41,193 bases of DNA from Planctomycetota bacterium (GTDB lineage Bacteria; Planctomycetota; Phycisphaerae; WQYP01), in the NCBI GenBank assembly GCA_021827645.1, contig JAKAVA010000101.1:1-41193 (forward strand). Reading direction: 5' to 3'. Position numbers and translations under genes: made by a program. Below, piece after piece: positions 1 through 7,894 of this stretch. Positions within the stretch are counted from its first letter, which is position 1, and each line of letters starts with the position of its first letter. The notes below the pieces were generated by a model that made no database searches, was not told the origin of the DNA, and saw nothing but the letters and a program-made list of their open reading frames with translations.

Positions 1-42
1 CTGCCGCTCCGGTATGGTAAACTTCCTGCCGCGATGATCCAT
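1..42 (-). CDS. Start of an unidentified protein (partial, runs off the left edge)
   Basis: Only 14 codons are visible, beginning MDHRGRKFTIPE on the minus strand. An AGGAG lies 7 bases before the ATG, which is the main reason to call it. The basic N-terminus is compatible with a transposase or a DNA-binding protein, but 14 residues are too few to decide. It is the first gene downstream of the RHS tip at 430-1404, so it could also be that tip's partner. Confidence 0.35.
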   Translation of the reverse strand, partial: MDHRGRKFTIPERQ

Positions 43-429
43 CGATCTGCTCCTGAAAATCCAAACAACAGATCAGAATCTACACGCCACAAAAATCCCC
101 GCCAGATGCACTTCGTCGGACGTTTACTGAACTTTCATGTTCCTTCTTTCGGGCCGTCCGTCAACTGGGCCACCATCGACCACGGCCCATACTGCGGGCC
201 CCTATGAGATTCCAATAAACCGGGCGGGCTCTCCGCTTCAGCCCGGCCGCAGGGCCCCGCCAGTTTGCGCCGGGTCCAAGCAGATGCCCTTCCGAGCCAG
301 CCGCCCGGGCCAGCGTCAACATCACCCAAAGGCAGTGGAGGCAGGCGAGGCTCAGGCATCCTCCGGCGCCCGGCCAAACCACCCGCCCTCATCAATCAGG
401 GCCTGCGGCGCCCAGCCGCCGGTGCCACG
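43..429. other. Intergenic stretch with no supported gene
   Basis: This very GC-rich stretch lies downstream of an RHS tip. The reading frames here have no SD-like sequence, are proline/arginine/glycine rich in every frame and resemble nothing I recognise. No immunity-like gene immediately follows the tip, unlike the other two RHS cassettes. A decayed cassette end is possible. Confidence 0.5.
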
Positions 430-1404
430 TCAGAACATACTGGGTAAGAACCATGTTAAGTTCTGCGGGGGGGCCGCGAGGCTACCGCCAAAGCTCTCCC
501 TCCATATTGACTGCTGATAGAAAGGCTTAAAGCCGAAATCATGCTGGAGCTGAGAGCCGGCGTCGTAAACCGGGTCAAGCTGTGCGAGCCAATAGGGGTG
601 GAAGTGATACCTGTTTCGCTCCATCATCTCGACTGACGCGCGCCATTTTAGGTGCCCCGGGCATCCCGTGATGGTAAGGGTGGCGGATCTGTATCCGAAA
701 TGGGCCACCCCGAGCGATATCCCTAGGTCTCCGACATGCGTGCCGAATAGCATGTTGAACCCGTAGGGGACCACCCAGAAGGAAGGCTTGAAATTCACCG
801 TGAAGGCGTCACTGCGGGGGGGAATCATCGGCGCAAGCTTGTAGGTGCCGGATTTACCATAATCCTCCGCCTTGCTCTGGAAATGGGCCTGCGCGGCCCG
901 CTGGTATTTTGCGCTTTTGAGTATCTCTTGATAAATTCCTTGGAAGGCGTTACCAGCGTTGCCGTTCGGGAAGATCTGGTTTGCGAAATCAAGCATCATG
1001 CGGCCTGCGTATTGGTCACCCTGCGCCAGCCAATCAGCCCCCTGCTGCTGGAGAGCGGCGACATCCGATGCCTGCGTCGGGGGCGGCGGGGAGTTGTCCC
1101 CCCAGCCCGATCCCGGCCCGAGGTACACCTGCAGCCCCTCCGCATCCACATTCCCCACCGGCGAGGAATTGACGAATTGATACGTGTTGGCGCCGTTAAT
1201 AAATTGTGCCGGGTCCTGCTCCATCCAGCGGCCGAGGCTCGGGGCGCTGCGATGGTTGCGGGTTACCGGTGCTCGGTTTTCGGCACCGCCGCGGTGGACG
1301 CGACTGTCCGTACAAATGTCGTTATCGCCGGCGCGAGGATCAGTGCGAGCGAAAGGGCTCCTCACCTTATCCTCAGTGGTTAATATTTCAGGCAATGCGA
1401 CCAT
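430..1404 (-). CDS. Orphan RHS tip 2: RHS core end with an unrecognised C-terminal domain
   Basis: This 324-residue product starts with a leader (MVALPEILTTED...) shared with the tip at 3812-4489. At about residue 57 it joins an RHS core end (LGRWMEQDPAQ, then GANTYQF). After the core's end (about residue 90) the sequence is unique, Gln/Ala rich and then aromatic rich (WVVPYGFNMLFG), and I cannot assign it to a family. In RHS proteins the core is the C-terminal end of a YD-repeat shell and the variable tip is usually a toxin. Here the shell is missing, so this is an orphan tip. A GAGG precedes the ATG by 5 bases, so it may be translated by itself. Its core resembles that of tip 1 (2013-2870) while its leader resembles tip 3, which suggests recombination. 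Confidence 0.7.
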   Translation of the reverse strand: MVALPEILTTEDKVRSPFARTDPRAGDNDICTDSRVHRGGAENRAPVTRNHRSAPSLGRWMEQDPAQFINGANTYQFVNSSPVGNVDAEGLQVYLGPGSGWGDNSPPPPTQASDVAALQQQGADWLAQGDQYAGRMMLDFANQIFPNGNAGNAFQGIYQEILKSAKYQRAAQAHFQSKAEDYGKSGTYKLAPMIPPRSDAFTVNFKPSFWVVPYGFNMLFGTHVGDLGISLGVAHFGYRSATLTITGCPGHLKWRASVEMMERNRYHFHPYWLAQLDPVYDAGSQLQHDFGFKPFYQQSIWRESFGGSLAAPPQNLTWFLPSMF

Positions 1405-1421
1405 AACGGCCTCAAAATGGA
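1229..1421 (-). repeat. Leader repeat copy A of the RHS tip cassettes
   Basis: This 193-base segment matches 4314-4506 in the same orientation with about 11 mismatches by eye, mostly in the part nearest the RHS core. The 90 bases around the start codon have about one mismatch. The repeat covers the SD-like GAGG, the ATG and the first 57 or so codons, and it ends at the conserved LGRW of the RHS core. The sequences on both sides diverge abruptly. Confidence 0.9.
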
Positions 1422-1445
1422 ATTCTTAATGGGATCATAACCCAT

Positions 1446-2000
1446 TCACCCGCGCCGGACGATCAGTTGCGTGGCCGGGATGTCCGTAGGGTCTTTAAGC
1501 GCCGGCTCGATGGCGTTCATAAACCCGGCCGGGGTGCATTCAATTTTTTGCATCTCCACGTCAAATTCAGAAGCCTCAAGGATACGGAACTCCACCGAAT
1601 CAACCAGAGGCTCGTGCAGGACTGCCGTGGCAAATTGCCGAAATTTTTCCAGCGAACGCAAAGCCTTCTGCCGGTACCCGTCCAGGTCAATCAATTCGAA
1701 AGGGCTGTTGAAAAAGTCTTGGCTTCGATAAACCGGAGCGTCATAGAGTGTAAACGGGAGAATGTCCAGCGGAAGACGCGATCGGTCGAGGCCAAGCGTC
1801 TTGTAGTCCCACTCGTCGAGCGCCCACCCAACCGATATCCCCATCCGTGCGTCAAGTGCCGCCCGAACCACCGGATAGGACAGATTGACCAGTTCACTGC
1901 GGTCGGGGTGCCCCTTGGGGCCGTGGCTTAGCCTGCGGGCGAAGTGGATCAGGCCCGCGTTCTTCATCTCAAACACCTCGAGGTGGCTTATCAACTGCAT
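1446..2000 (-). CDS. Putative immunity protein for RHS tip 1
   Basis: This soluble 184-residue protein starts 12 bases after the stop of the RHS tip at 2013-2870, with AGGGG 8 bases before the ATG. An alternative ATG at 1967 also has a GAGG. There is no signal peptide or membrane segment, and I recognise no family. In RHS and other polymorphic toxin loci the small gene directly after the toxin tip normally encodes the cognate immunity protein, and position and size fit that here. The function is inferred from context alone. A cytoplasmic inhibitor would be expected if the tip acts inside the cell. Confidence 0.65.
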   Translation of the reverse strand: MQLISHLEVFEMKNAGLIHFARRLSHGPKGHPDRSELVNLSYPVVRAALDARMGISVGWALDEWDYKTLGLDRSRLPLDILPFTLYDAPVYRSQDFFNSPFELIDLDGYRQKALRSLEKFRQFATAVLHEPLVDSVEFRILEASEFDVEMQKIECTPAGFMNAIEPALKDPTDIPATQLIVRRG

Positions 2001-2012
2001 TTGGCTTACCCC

Positions 2013-2870
2013 TCAGCCCTCACGGGCGCCGGACACCACGGGGCCGGGGCTGTTCATGATCTCCGCCTCGGTGAGGAAAACCTGGAATGGCCAAATGATA
2101 TCACTACCCAGCGACTCGCCAGCGTCAAGGATATCATCGCCGACGCCCTCAGCGGCTTTCTCGGCGTCACCCACAACGCTTCCAGGTTCGCTTTCGCCAC
2201 CGGCCTTTGGCAGCGCCTTCACCCCGCTTCCGGGCGTCCTGTCAACGGTCTCTGGATCAAGTGCGTTGCACTTCTCTCCGGTCGGATAGCCACGCTCGTT
2301 GAAGCTCCTCACGTGTTCGTGTGGCGTCGGTACGTCGTCATGAATTTTACCCGGCACGTAGTCTTGGCGGTTGTACATTTGCCCTTTCTCATTGTAGAAC
2401 GCCCGGGTGGTGACTTTTCCGTCAGGGCCAACCTTTTCGTAAAATGAGTTCGGCTCGCCTTGGTTGGGGACACGGCCTCGGACCATGCCAGTCGGATCAG
2501 TGAAATCCGCTGGGTCGCTCCCAACGAATTGATACGTGTTCGCCCCGCTGATGTATTGGGCCGGGTCCTGCTCCATCCACCGGCCGAGGGCGGGCGAATA
2601 ATCGCGGGCCCGTTCATAATACAGCCCCGTCACCGCGTCCAGCGCCATTCCCTGATACAGATTATTCACCAGCGGAACGGTGCCTGCCGCGGTGGGCGTA
2701 AAGTCAGCATCCAGGGTCGTGATTGTGCCATACGGACTGCGGGTGTACCGCTGCGCCACGCTCCAACGACGGCCATCCGACCTAAACCCGGCGGCTCGCT
2801 GATCGGTGCGACGCTGCGCCGCGCGGTTTTGTTCGCGTGGGGTTGTTGGAATTTCAATTAGACCGACCAT
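2013..2870 (-). CDS. Orphan RHS tip 1: RHS core with a predicted toxin-like C-terminus
   Basis: This 285-residue product has the fullest RHS core of the three tips. It includes GMALDAVTGLYYERARDYS, then LGRWMEQDPAQY and GANTYQF, ending at FTDPTGM near residue 130. The tip then has GPDGKVTTRAFYNEKGQMYN, an RQDY, PTPHEHV and RSFNERGYPTGE. This R-Y-x-G...R-x-D-Y...PHxH pattern is a layout seen in small toxin domains of polymorphic toxins, but I cannot name the family. The leader (MVGLIEIPTT) resembles the leader of the other two tips, and a GAGG lies 7 bases before the ATG. The YD-repeat shell is missing. A candidate immunity gene follows immediately. Confidence 0.75.
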   Translation of the reverse strand: MVGLIEIPTTPREQNRAAQRRTDQRAAGFRSDGRRWSVAQRYTRSPYGTITTLDADFTPTAAGTVPLVNNLYQGMALDAVTGLYYERARDYSPALGRWMEQDPAQYISGANTYQFVGSDPADFTDPTGMVRGRVPNQGEPNSFYEKVGPDGKVTTRAFYNEKGQMYNRQDYVPGKIHDDVPTPHEHVRSFNERGYPTGEKCNALDPETVDRTPGSGVKALPKAGGESEPGSVVGDAEKAAEGVGDDILDAGESLGSDIIWPFQVFLTEAEIMNSPGPVVSGAREG

Positions 2871-3027
2871 GCGATGGCCTCGAAAATCAACTCGTCAGAA
2901 TCATAATTCCCACCGTAGCCCGATGCAAGTTTTTATTTCGCGAGATTCGTAACGCCGGCAGCGAAAACAATTTCGCTCACCGCATGGGGCCGCGAAGCCC
3001 CAAAGAGCCGCTGGGACGGATTGGGTC

Positions 3028-3043
3028 GGGCGGGAGCCCGCCC
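3028..3043. terminator. GC-rich hairpin downstream of the small membrane protein genes
   Basis: The sequence reads GGGCGG-GAGC-CCGCCC, a perfect 6-base stem with a tetraloop, extendable by one pair. It lies about 22 bases after the stop at 3066 on the minus strand. No T-run follows on either strand, so it is not a canonical intrinsic terminator and may only stabilise the transcript end. Confidence 0.3.
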
Positions 3044-3065
3044 CGATTCGATGGCCTGATCCGCA

Positions 3066-3443
3066 CTAGCCGGGCGCGAATACGAACCCGACCGGGTAGA
3101 CGCATAAAAACAGGCCGAGGGTACATAGGATGACTCCGGCCTTGTGATGGCCACGTTGGCGGCCGCTGCTTGGCGATGATACTCCCGCCGCCAACAGACC
3201 GAACGTCGATGAGAAAAAGGCGACGCCGATGAGTAGATTTGGGGCGAAATTGGGCAGAGGGCGATTCGCCGCGCCCGCCCACAGGCACGCGGCGATAAAG
3301 ATGCCGTGTGCGCCCAGCGCGACCAAGCCGAGGTCTACGCTGGTGGACGGTAATCGTTCGCGGACGGCGAGCCAAACTGGGCGCAACGCCGAACGTGGCG
3401 CTCCGGCAATACGGTTTTCACTATTGGCATCTTTGTCTTGCAT
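3066..3443 (-). CDS. Small membrane protein, possible immunity partner of RHS tip 3
   Basis: This 125-residue protein has a polar, Arg-rich N-terminus of about 35 residues, then three hydrophobic segments at about 38-58, 66-88 and 102-122. The start is the ATG preceded by GGAGG with a 6-base spacer, a strong SD that overrides the longer frame opening at 3605. It begins 22 bases after the end of the membrane protein gene at 3466-3798, and both follow RHS tip 3 in one compact minus-strand unit. I recognise no family. Membrane immunity proteins are common for toxins that act on the inner membrane or periplasm, but that role is inferred from position only. Confidence 0.6.
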   Translation of the reverse strand: MQDKDANSENRIAGAPRSALRPVWLAVRERLPSTSVDLGLVALGAHGIFIAACLWAGAANRPLPNFAPNLLIGVAFFSSTFGLLAAGVSSPSSGRQRGHHKAGVILCTLGLFLCVYPVGFVFAPG

Positions 3444-3465
3444 GCACCGCCGCCTCCGGGTCGGG

Positions 3466-3798
3466 TCAACCAACGTGGCCCCTAATAAAAAAGACCATTG
3501 GCAAAAATAATGTGGACACAAAGTTGAGAGCCAGCGCAAGATACTGCGCCTTGCCGCCGGCCTGGTCCCGATCCGCAGCGGCGGCAGCAGCAATGACCAG
3601 GCCAAGGGGCGGAATCGGCATCATCGCCAATAGGGTGAAGGCGAACTGCAGGGCGACCCCGCCACTGGCCGCCGCCCAGGTCAGTAGGGCGGTCTCAACG
3701 GCCCCCGCTAATCCGCAAATGAGGCTCACGGTCAGCGGCATTCCCAATGGCCCGTCAGGGCCGAGCGTTCCCCGCTTACCAGTAGCCTTCAACGCCAT
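3466..3798 (-). CDS. Small three-helix membrane protein downstream of RHS tip 3
   Basis: This 110-residue protein (MALKATGKRG...) has hydrophobic segments at about 21-42, 48-74 and 84-106 and little else. The ATG has AAGGAAG just upstream, and the gene starts 13 bases after the stop of RHS tip 3. It is therefore in the standard immunity-gene position. Its hydrophobic layout resembles that of the next gene (3066-3443), so the two might be related or act together. No family is recognised. A longer frame opening at 3903 lacks an SD and overlaps the tip, so I reject that start. Confidence 0.6.
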   Translation of the reverse strand: MALKATGKRGTLGPDGPLGMPLTVSLICGLAGAVETALLTWAAASGGVALQFAFTLLAMMPIPPLGLVIAAAAAADRDQAGGKAQYLALALNFVSTLFLPMVFFIRGHVG

Positions 3799-3811
3799 GG
3801 TGCACTTCCTT

Positions 3812-4489
3812 TCAAGGCAATGCCGCCGGGTTCGGGACGACCGGCGCAGTGGTCCAGACTCCGGGCACGGTGGTGATGCCGGATACAATGTTGGTGTAGC
3901 CAACCGAGGCGGTGTACCCCTCGAGCGATCCGCCCGGCGCGACGTTCGTCGCCCACTCGCTTATGGTCCCCGGCGAGGCGAAACCTCCCCCGTGCAGGGG
4001 AATTCGCCACTGGCATGGGGCCAGCGTTTCGCAGGCCGCACGGTACATGAATGATATTCCATAGTAGGTACAGCGGCCGGGGGCCAAACCGTCCATTCCG
4101 TTCGAGTTGATTGTGCCCGAGACTCCGTGGGTGAAGCTCACGAACTCAGCGAGGGCCTTGCTCCTCGTCCCGATCTCGAGTTGCAGCGCGATCTGGCCGT
4201 CACGTTTGATCTTCCATAGGCCCGCCGGATCCACCATCCCCACCGGCTCGCCGCCGAAGTAGCCGTAAAGATTGATTCCGCCTTGATAACCAATCGGATC
4301 ACGTGTGAGCCACCGGCCGAGGATTGGGGCGCTGCGACGGTTGCGGGTTACCGGTGCTCGGTTTTCGGCATTGCGGTGGTGGACGCGACCGTCTGTACAA
4401 ATGTCGTTGTCGCCGGCGCGAGGATCAGTGCGAGCGAAAGGGCTCCTCACCTTATCTTCAGTGGTTAATATTTCAGGCAATGCGACCAT
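3812..4489 (-). CDS. Orphan RHS tip 3 with an unrecognised C-terminal domain
   Basis: This 225-residue product carries the shared leader (MVALPEILTTED..., about 57 residues). It is followed by a textbook RHS-associated core end (LGRWLTRDPIGYQGGINLYG, then VDPAGL near residue 93). The remaining roughly 130 residues are unique: a polar stretch, two Cys around CTYYGISFMYRAACETLAPC, and a Gly/Thr/Val/Pro-rich end. I cannot assign the tip. Two small membrane protein genes follow within one compact unit, which suggests a membrane- or envelope-directed toxin, though this is inference. The SD-like GAGG lies 5 bases before the ATG. The YD-repeat shell is absent, so it is an orphan or displaced tip. 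Confidence 0.7.
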   Translation of the reverse strand: MVALPEILTTEDKVRSPFARTDPRAGDNDICTDGRVHHRNAENRAPVTRNRRSAPILGRWLTRDPIGYQGGINLYGYFGGEPVGMVDPAGLWKIKRDGQIALQLEIGTRSKALAEFVSFTHGVSGTINSNGMDGLAPGRCTYYGISFMYRAACETLAPCQWRIPLHGGGFASPGTISEWATNVAPGGSLEGYTASVGYTNIVSGITTVPGVWTTAPVVPNPAALP

Positions 4490-4506
4490 AACGGCCTCAA
4501 AATGGA
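4314..4506 (-). repeat. Leader repeat copy B of the RHS tip cassettes
   Basis: This is the partner of 1229-1421: the same length of 193 bases, the same orientation and about 94% identity by eye. It is the upstream copy with respect to transcription. Identity starts at the codons for LGRW and ends just before the SD-like GAGG, with unrelated sequence on either side. Confidence 0.9.
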
Positions 4507-4920
4507 CTTACCGGTGTAATCGTAATGCACTGGGCAAGCGCAATCAAACAGCGGGCGTGACGCTCGCGCCCGATTTTCTGGCATCCTCTGCGTTCCCCTG
4601 CGGCCCCTGCGGTTCAATCCGTTTCTCTCTCTGCGGTTGGCAGCTGTCCACCGTGGTGAGCACCGGTGGAGTGAATCCACCGGCTCGCATTTGCCCTGAT
4701 CGCGATTCATCTGCTCCTTAGCACGATCGCCCCACCGGGAAGTCGGTGGCTATAAGGCCATCACGCACAGGCGGTAGCGGCTGCCACAGCGGTGGGTACG
4801 GCAACAATTTGCCGAAGAGCCCGTTTATGACTACTCTTAGCCAGCCATTGGATATCGGCTATCATGCTGTGCCTCTCGTGGATGATCCGGAGGCTCGTGG
4901 GTAAGGTGTGAGTATTTCCC
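4507..4920. promoter_or_regulatory. Intergenic region with several perfect hairpins upstream of the ABC operon
   Basis: No convincing gene lies here. Three perfect hairpins can be read: CCGGTGGA-GTGAA-TCCACCGG at 4663-4683 (8 pairs), CCACCG-GGAAGT-CGGTGG at 4732-4749 (6 pairs) and CGGCAA-CAAT-TTGCCG at 4799-4814 (6 pairs). The CCACCGG/GGTGG word recurs several times. None is followed by a T-run. At 4590-4615 the minus strand reads as repeated CCGCAGGGG-like units. The region separates the divergent RHS array and ABC operon, so it must hold promoters in both directions, but I see no clear -10/-35 pair. A structured leader of the ABC operon is possible and unproven. Confidence 0.4.
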
Positions 4921-5853
4921 ATGGATAATCAGGAAAGCACGGCGCCCATTATTTCGCTGAAGAACATCAGCAAGACCTTCGGTGCGGTGACGGCGCTGGA
5001 CCATCTGACCGCCGAAATCGAGATCGGCGCAACCGGTCTTCTGGGGCCCAACGGATCGGGAAAGACAACGCTCATTCGCACGCTGCTGGGACTCATCAAA
5101 CCCGATAACGGCTCCGGCACCGTCCTTGGCCTCGACATTCATTCACGACAATTGGATATTCGTCGGCAGATCGGCTTTGCGCCGGAGGACGACACGATTT
5201 TCCCCGGCGTCCATGGAATTGAATCGGTCGCTTACGCCGGTGAACTCTGCGGCATGCCGCAGAGTGATGCGTTGCAGCGAGCACACGAGGTATTGGACTA
5301 CGTGGGCCTGGGTGAGGTGCGGTACCGGAAGGTGGAGTCCTATTCATCCGGCATGAAGCAGCGGCTGAAGCTGGCGGCGGCGATTGTCCATGATCCCAAA
5401 CTTCTGATCATGGATGAGCCGACGAACGGCATGGACCCCGCCGGGCGGGAGCATATATTAAAACTGGCTTCTGACCTGAGTTCCAACAAGGGCATGAGCC
5501 TGATATTCTCCAGTCATCTGCTGCCCGATGTCGAGGCCGTGTGCCGCCGCATCGTCGTTTTATCCGCCGGCAAATTGCTCATTGAAGGGGATATAAGCGA
5601 ACTGAAAAAGGTGCATTCGGGCAGTTTCGAACTGCGTTTAAAAGAGCCACCCGACGCATTTATCGAGCATATCTCCGCTCGCGGGTGCGTGGTGGAAAAG
5701 GTGGGAGAAATACTGCGTGTGGCGATGCCGTCGGGAGAGGGACCGGAATTGTTATGGCGGCAGGCGTCGGCAGATGGATTACAGATACGCCATCTTCGCC
5801 CGCAGCGAAGCACGCTTGAGGAAATATTTCTTGGTGCGGTGGAGCGCCGGTGA
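4921..5853 (+). CDS. ABC exporter ATPase 1
   Basis: This 310-residue nucleotide-binding subunit has Walker A GPNGSGKTT at residues 42-50, a signature YSSGMKQR near 143, Walker B LLIMDEPTNGMDP near 160 and the switch His in FSSHLL. The C-terminal 90 residues form the accessory domain typical of ABC-2 exporter ATPases (CcmA/DrrA type). It should power export through the permease at 5853-6971, whose ATG overlaps its stop (TGATG), a sign of translational coupling. It is the first gene of a four-gene operon made of two ATPase-permease pairs. The substrate is not evident. Confidence 0.9.
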   Translation: MDNQESTAPIISLKNISKTFGAVTALDHLTAEIEIGATGLLGPNGSGKTTLIRTLLGLIKPDNGSGTVLGLDIHSRQLDIRRQIGFAPEDDTIFPGVHGIESVAYAGELCGMPQSDALQRAHEVLDYVGLGEVRYRKVESYSSGMKQRLKLAAAIVHDPKLLIMDEPTNGMDPAGREHILKLASDLSSNKGMSLIFSSHLLPDVEAVCRRIVVLSAGKLLIEGDISELKKVHSGSFELRLKEPPDAFIEHISARGCVVEKVGEILRVAMPSGEGPELLWRQASADGLQIRHLRPQRSTLEEIFLGAVERR

Positions 5854-6971
5854 TGCCGATCGTCGAACAGGGATATCAGCACTGGTCAGGACACCTTTCG
5901 GGGCACCGCTGGCGATGGCTGACGGTGGCGAAGCAGGGAATTCGGGTGCAGTTTCGCAACCGTTTTTTGCGCTATCTGCTCTTTGCCGCATGGACGCCCG
6001 CGTTCATCCTTGTCTGTGCCCTTTCAATCTGGGGATTGGTGGAGCGAAAATCCAAATCGGTTGCCTCCATCATTCAGTATCTGCAGTTCATGAATCCCCA
6101 TGTCATCTACCGGCCGCAATATTACAGCAGTCAGATATGGCAGTTGAGCTACAGCTATTTCATGCATGTAGAACTGATCTTTTCCATGATCCTGGTTCTG
6201 GTTGTCGGCCCGGGCCTTATCAGTCAGGATCTACGTGTCAACGCCCTGCCGCTGTATTTTTCACGGCCCCTGCGGCGGATTGATTATTTTGTGGGCAAAT
6301 GGGCGATCATCGCTTTTTTCATCTCGATGGTAACCATCGTACCGACGATTGTGGCGTACATCTTCGGCGTGCTCTTCAGTCTGAATTGGGCGGGAAGTCT
6401 GCGGGAATTGCCAATTGCCATCGCGGCCGTCGCCTACGGATTGATCATTTGCATCAGCGCGGGCACTCTGATGCTGGCCCTTTCTGCGTTATCGCGGAAT
6501 CTGCGGTACGTTGCACTGATGTGGCTCGGGCTCTGGTTTATTACCGGCGTGGTCAGTGATGTCCTCGAGGCCAATCATCATCAGGCACTTCGCAGTGATT
6601 ATCGTCATCAATTTCCGATCCATGATGCTCCGATCCCCGGTGCACCGCCCGGTGCATTGATCCCCCTGAATCGGTCTCATCATGCGGATTTTCTGACATA
6701 TCTGTGGCATGCAAAGCACAACGACTGGCGGCAGTTGGTTTCACTTACGGGAGATCTGTCCCGGGTGGGAGATCACCTTCTGGGTACCAACGACGCGTGG
6801 CAACGATTGGCAAAACTCGAGCCCAACCGGAGCCGACGCATGTTGCTTCTGATCCGCTTCGGCGGCCCGTGGTATCCATGGTACTGGGCGGCAACCGTGC
6901 TGGCAGGACTTTTTCTTCTTTCGACAGGAATTCTGAAATGGTCGGTTCGATCACTCGATCGCCTGAAATAA
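5853..6971 (+). CDS. ABC-2 type permease 1
   Basis: This 372-residue protein has about six hydrophobic segments: one near 42-62, four between about 110 and 235, and a last one near 340-362. A large His-rich hydrophilic loop at about 240-330 (HHQALRSDYRHQF and similar) separates helices 5 and 6. The motif GPGLISQDLRVNALPLYFSR matches the SxDxRxxxLPLYLSRP element common in ABC-2 permeases of this family. The chosen ATG sits one base into the upstream stop codon. The 3' end overlaps the next ATPase gene by 34 bases. It forms the membrane channel for ATPase 1. The large extra loop, probably on the outer face, may be the part that contacts the cargo, which is a guess. Confidence 0.85.
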   Translation: MPIVEQGYQHWSGHLSGHRWRWLTVAKQGIRVQFRNRFLRYLLFAAWTPAFILVCALSIWGLVERKSKSVASIIQYLQFMNPHVIYRPQYYSSQIWQLSYSYFMHVELIFSMILVLVVGPGLISQDLRVNALPLYFSRPLRRIDYFVGKWAIIAFFISMVTIVPTIVAYIFGVLFSLNWAGSLRELPIAIAAVAYGLIICISAGTLMLALSALSRNLRYVALMWLGLWFITGVVSDVLEANHHQALRSDYRHQFPIHDAPIPGAPPGALIPLNRSHHADFLTYLWHAKHNDWRQLVSLTGDLSRVGDHLLGTNDAWQRLAKLEPNRSRRMLLLIRFGGPWYPWYWAATVLAGLFLLSTGILKWSVRSLDRLK

Positions 6972-7894
6972 AGCCGGTTATCGCCTTTCATGATGTCAGC
7001 AAATGGTACGGCGATGTCATCGGCATTAATAAATTGACGCTCGATATCATGCCGGGCGTCTGCGGGCTGCTGGGGCCCAACGGGGCGGGCAAATCAACGC
7101 TGCTGCAACTGGCGACCGGCCAGCTCTGTCCCAGTCAGGGCAGGGTGGAAGTCCTGGGTGAAACGGTGTGGAATAACTCGGCAATCAATCGGTACATCGG
7201 CCTGTGCCCCGAGCAGGATGCATTATATGAATGGATGACCGGTCGCGAGTTTATCACCTGCTGCGCACGGCTCGCCGGTTGCCGAAAACGTGCTGCTGAC
7301 GCCAAGGCCGACGAACTTCTTGAACTTGTCGGCATGACCACCCACGCGAATCGCGTTGTCCGTGGATATTCCAAGGGAATGCGTCAGCGGACGAAACTGG
7401 CGCAGGCGCTGGTGAATGATCCGCAGGTGCTCTTTCTCGATGAACCGATGACCGGCACTGACCCGGTGGCACGGCGTGATTTGCTGGAGATCATTCACCG
7501 TCTGGCGCTCAAGGGAACCACCATATTGGTATCCAGTCACGTCCTCTATGAGGTGCAGACGCTCACCGAGAATATTGTGCTTATGAATCACGGCCGCCTT
7601 GTGGCCCAGGGAAGCATCCGTCAGATTCGCGATCTCATGGATCAACAGCCGCACCGGATTGTTCTGGTCGGCCGGAATATCCGATCTTTGGCGGCAAAAC
7701 TGCTGGAATATCCGGATGTTGCCGGCGTCCATCTGGGTCCGGACGGACTTTCTCTGGTGGCTCAAACGCCGCGGCCCGATGAGTTTTACGCCCGGCTGCC
7801 GTCCCTGGCGTTGAGCGGACCGTGGACCATTGATGAGGTGTATTCCGAGGATGATAATCTTGATGCGGTATTTCATTATCTGGTGGATAAATAA
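6938..7894 (+). CDS. ABC exporter ATPase 2
   Basis: This 318-residue protein is a second ATPase of the same operon. Walker A GPNGAGKSTLL lies near residue 47, the signature is RGYSKGMRQR, Walker B is VLFLDEPMTGTDPVAR and the switch region is VSSHVLYE. I chose the ATG at 6938 because the conserved domain starts about 14 residues later; a longer frame opening at 6704 lies entirely within the permease gene. The stop TAA overlaps the ATG of the next permease (TAATG). It differs clearly from ATPase 1, so the operon probably makes a heteromeric exporter or two related ones. Confidence 0.88.
   Translation: MVGSITRSPEIKPVIAFHDVSKWYGDVIGINKLTLDIMPGVCGLLGPNGAGKSTLLQLATGQLCPSQGRVEVLGETVWNNSAINRYIGLCPEQDALYEWMTGREFITCCARLAGCRKRAADAKADELLELVGMTTHANRVVRGYSKGMRQRTKLAQALVNDPQVLFLDEPMTGTDPVARRDLLEIIHRLALKGTTILVSSHVLYEVQTLTENIVLMNHGRLVAQGSIRQIRDLMDQQPHRIVLVGRNIRSLAAKLLEYPDVAGVHLGPDGLSLVAQTPRPDEFYARLPSLALSGPWTIDEVYSEDDNLDAVFHYLVDK

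Noticed and set aside
4465-4710. Small minus-strand frame with RRGRRGTQR
   Set aside because: It is the translation of a CCGCAGGGG-type repeat and part of the RHS leader repeat; no SD and no protein-like composition.
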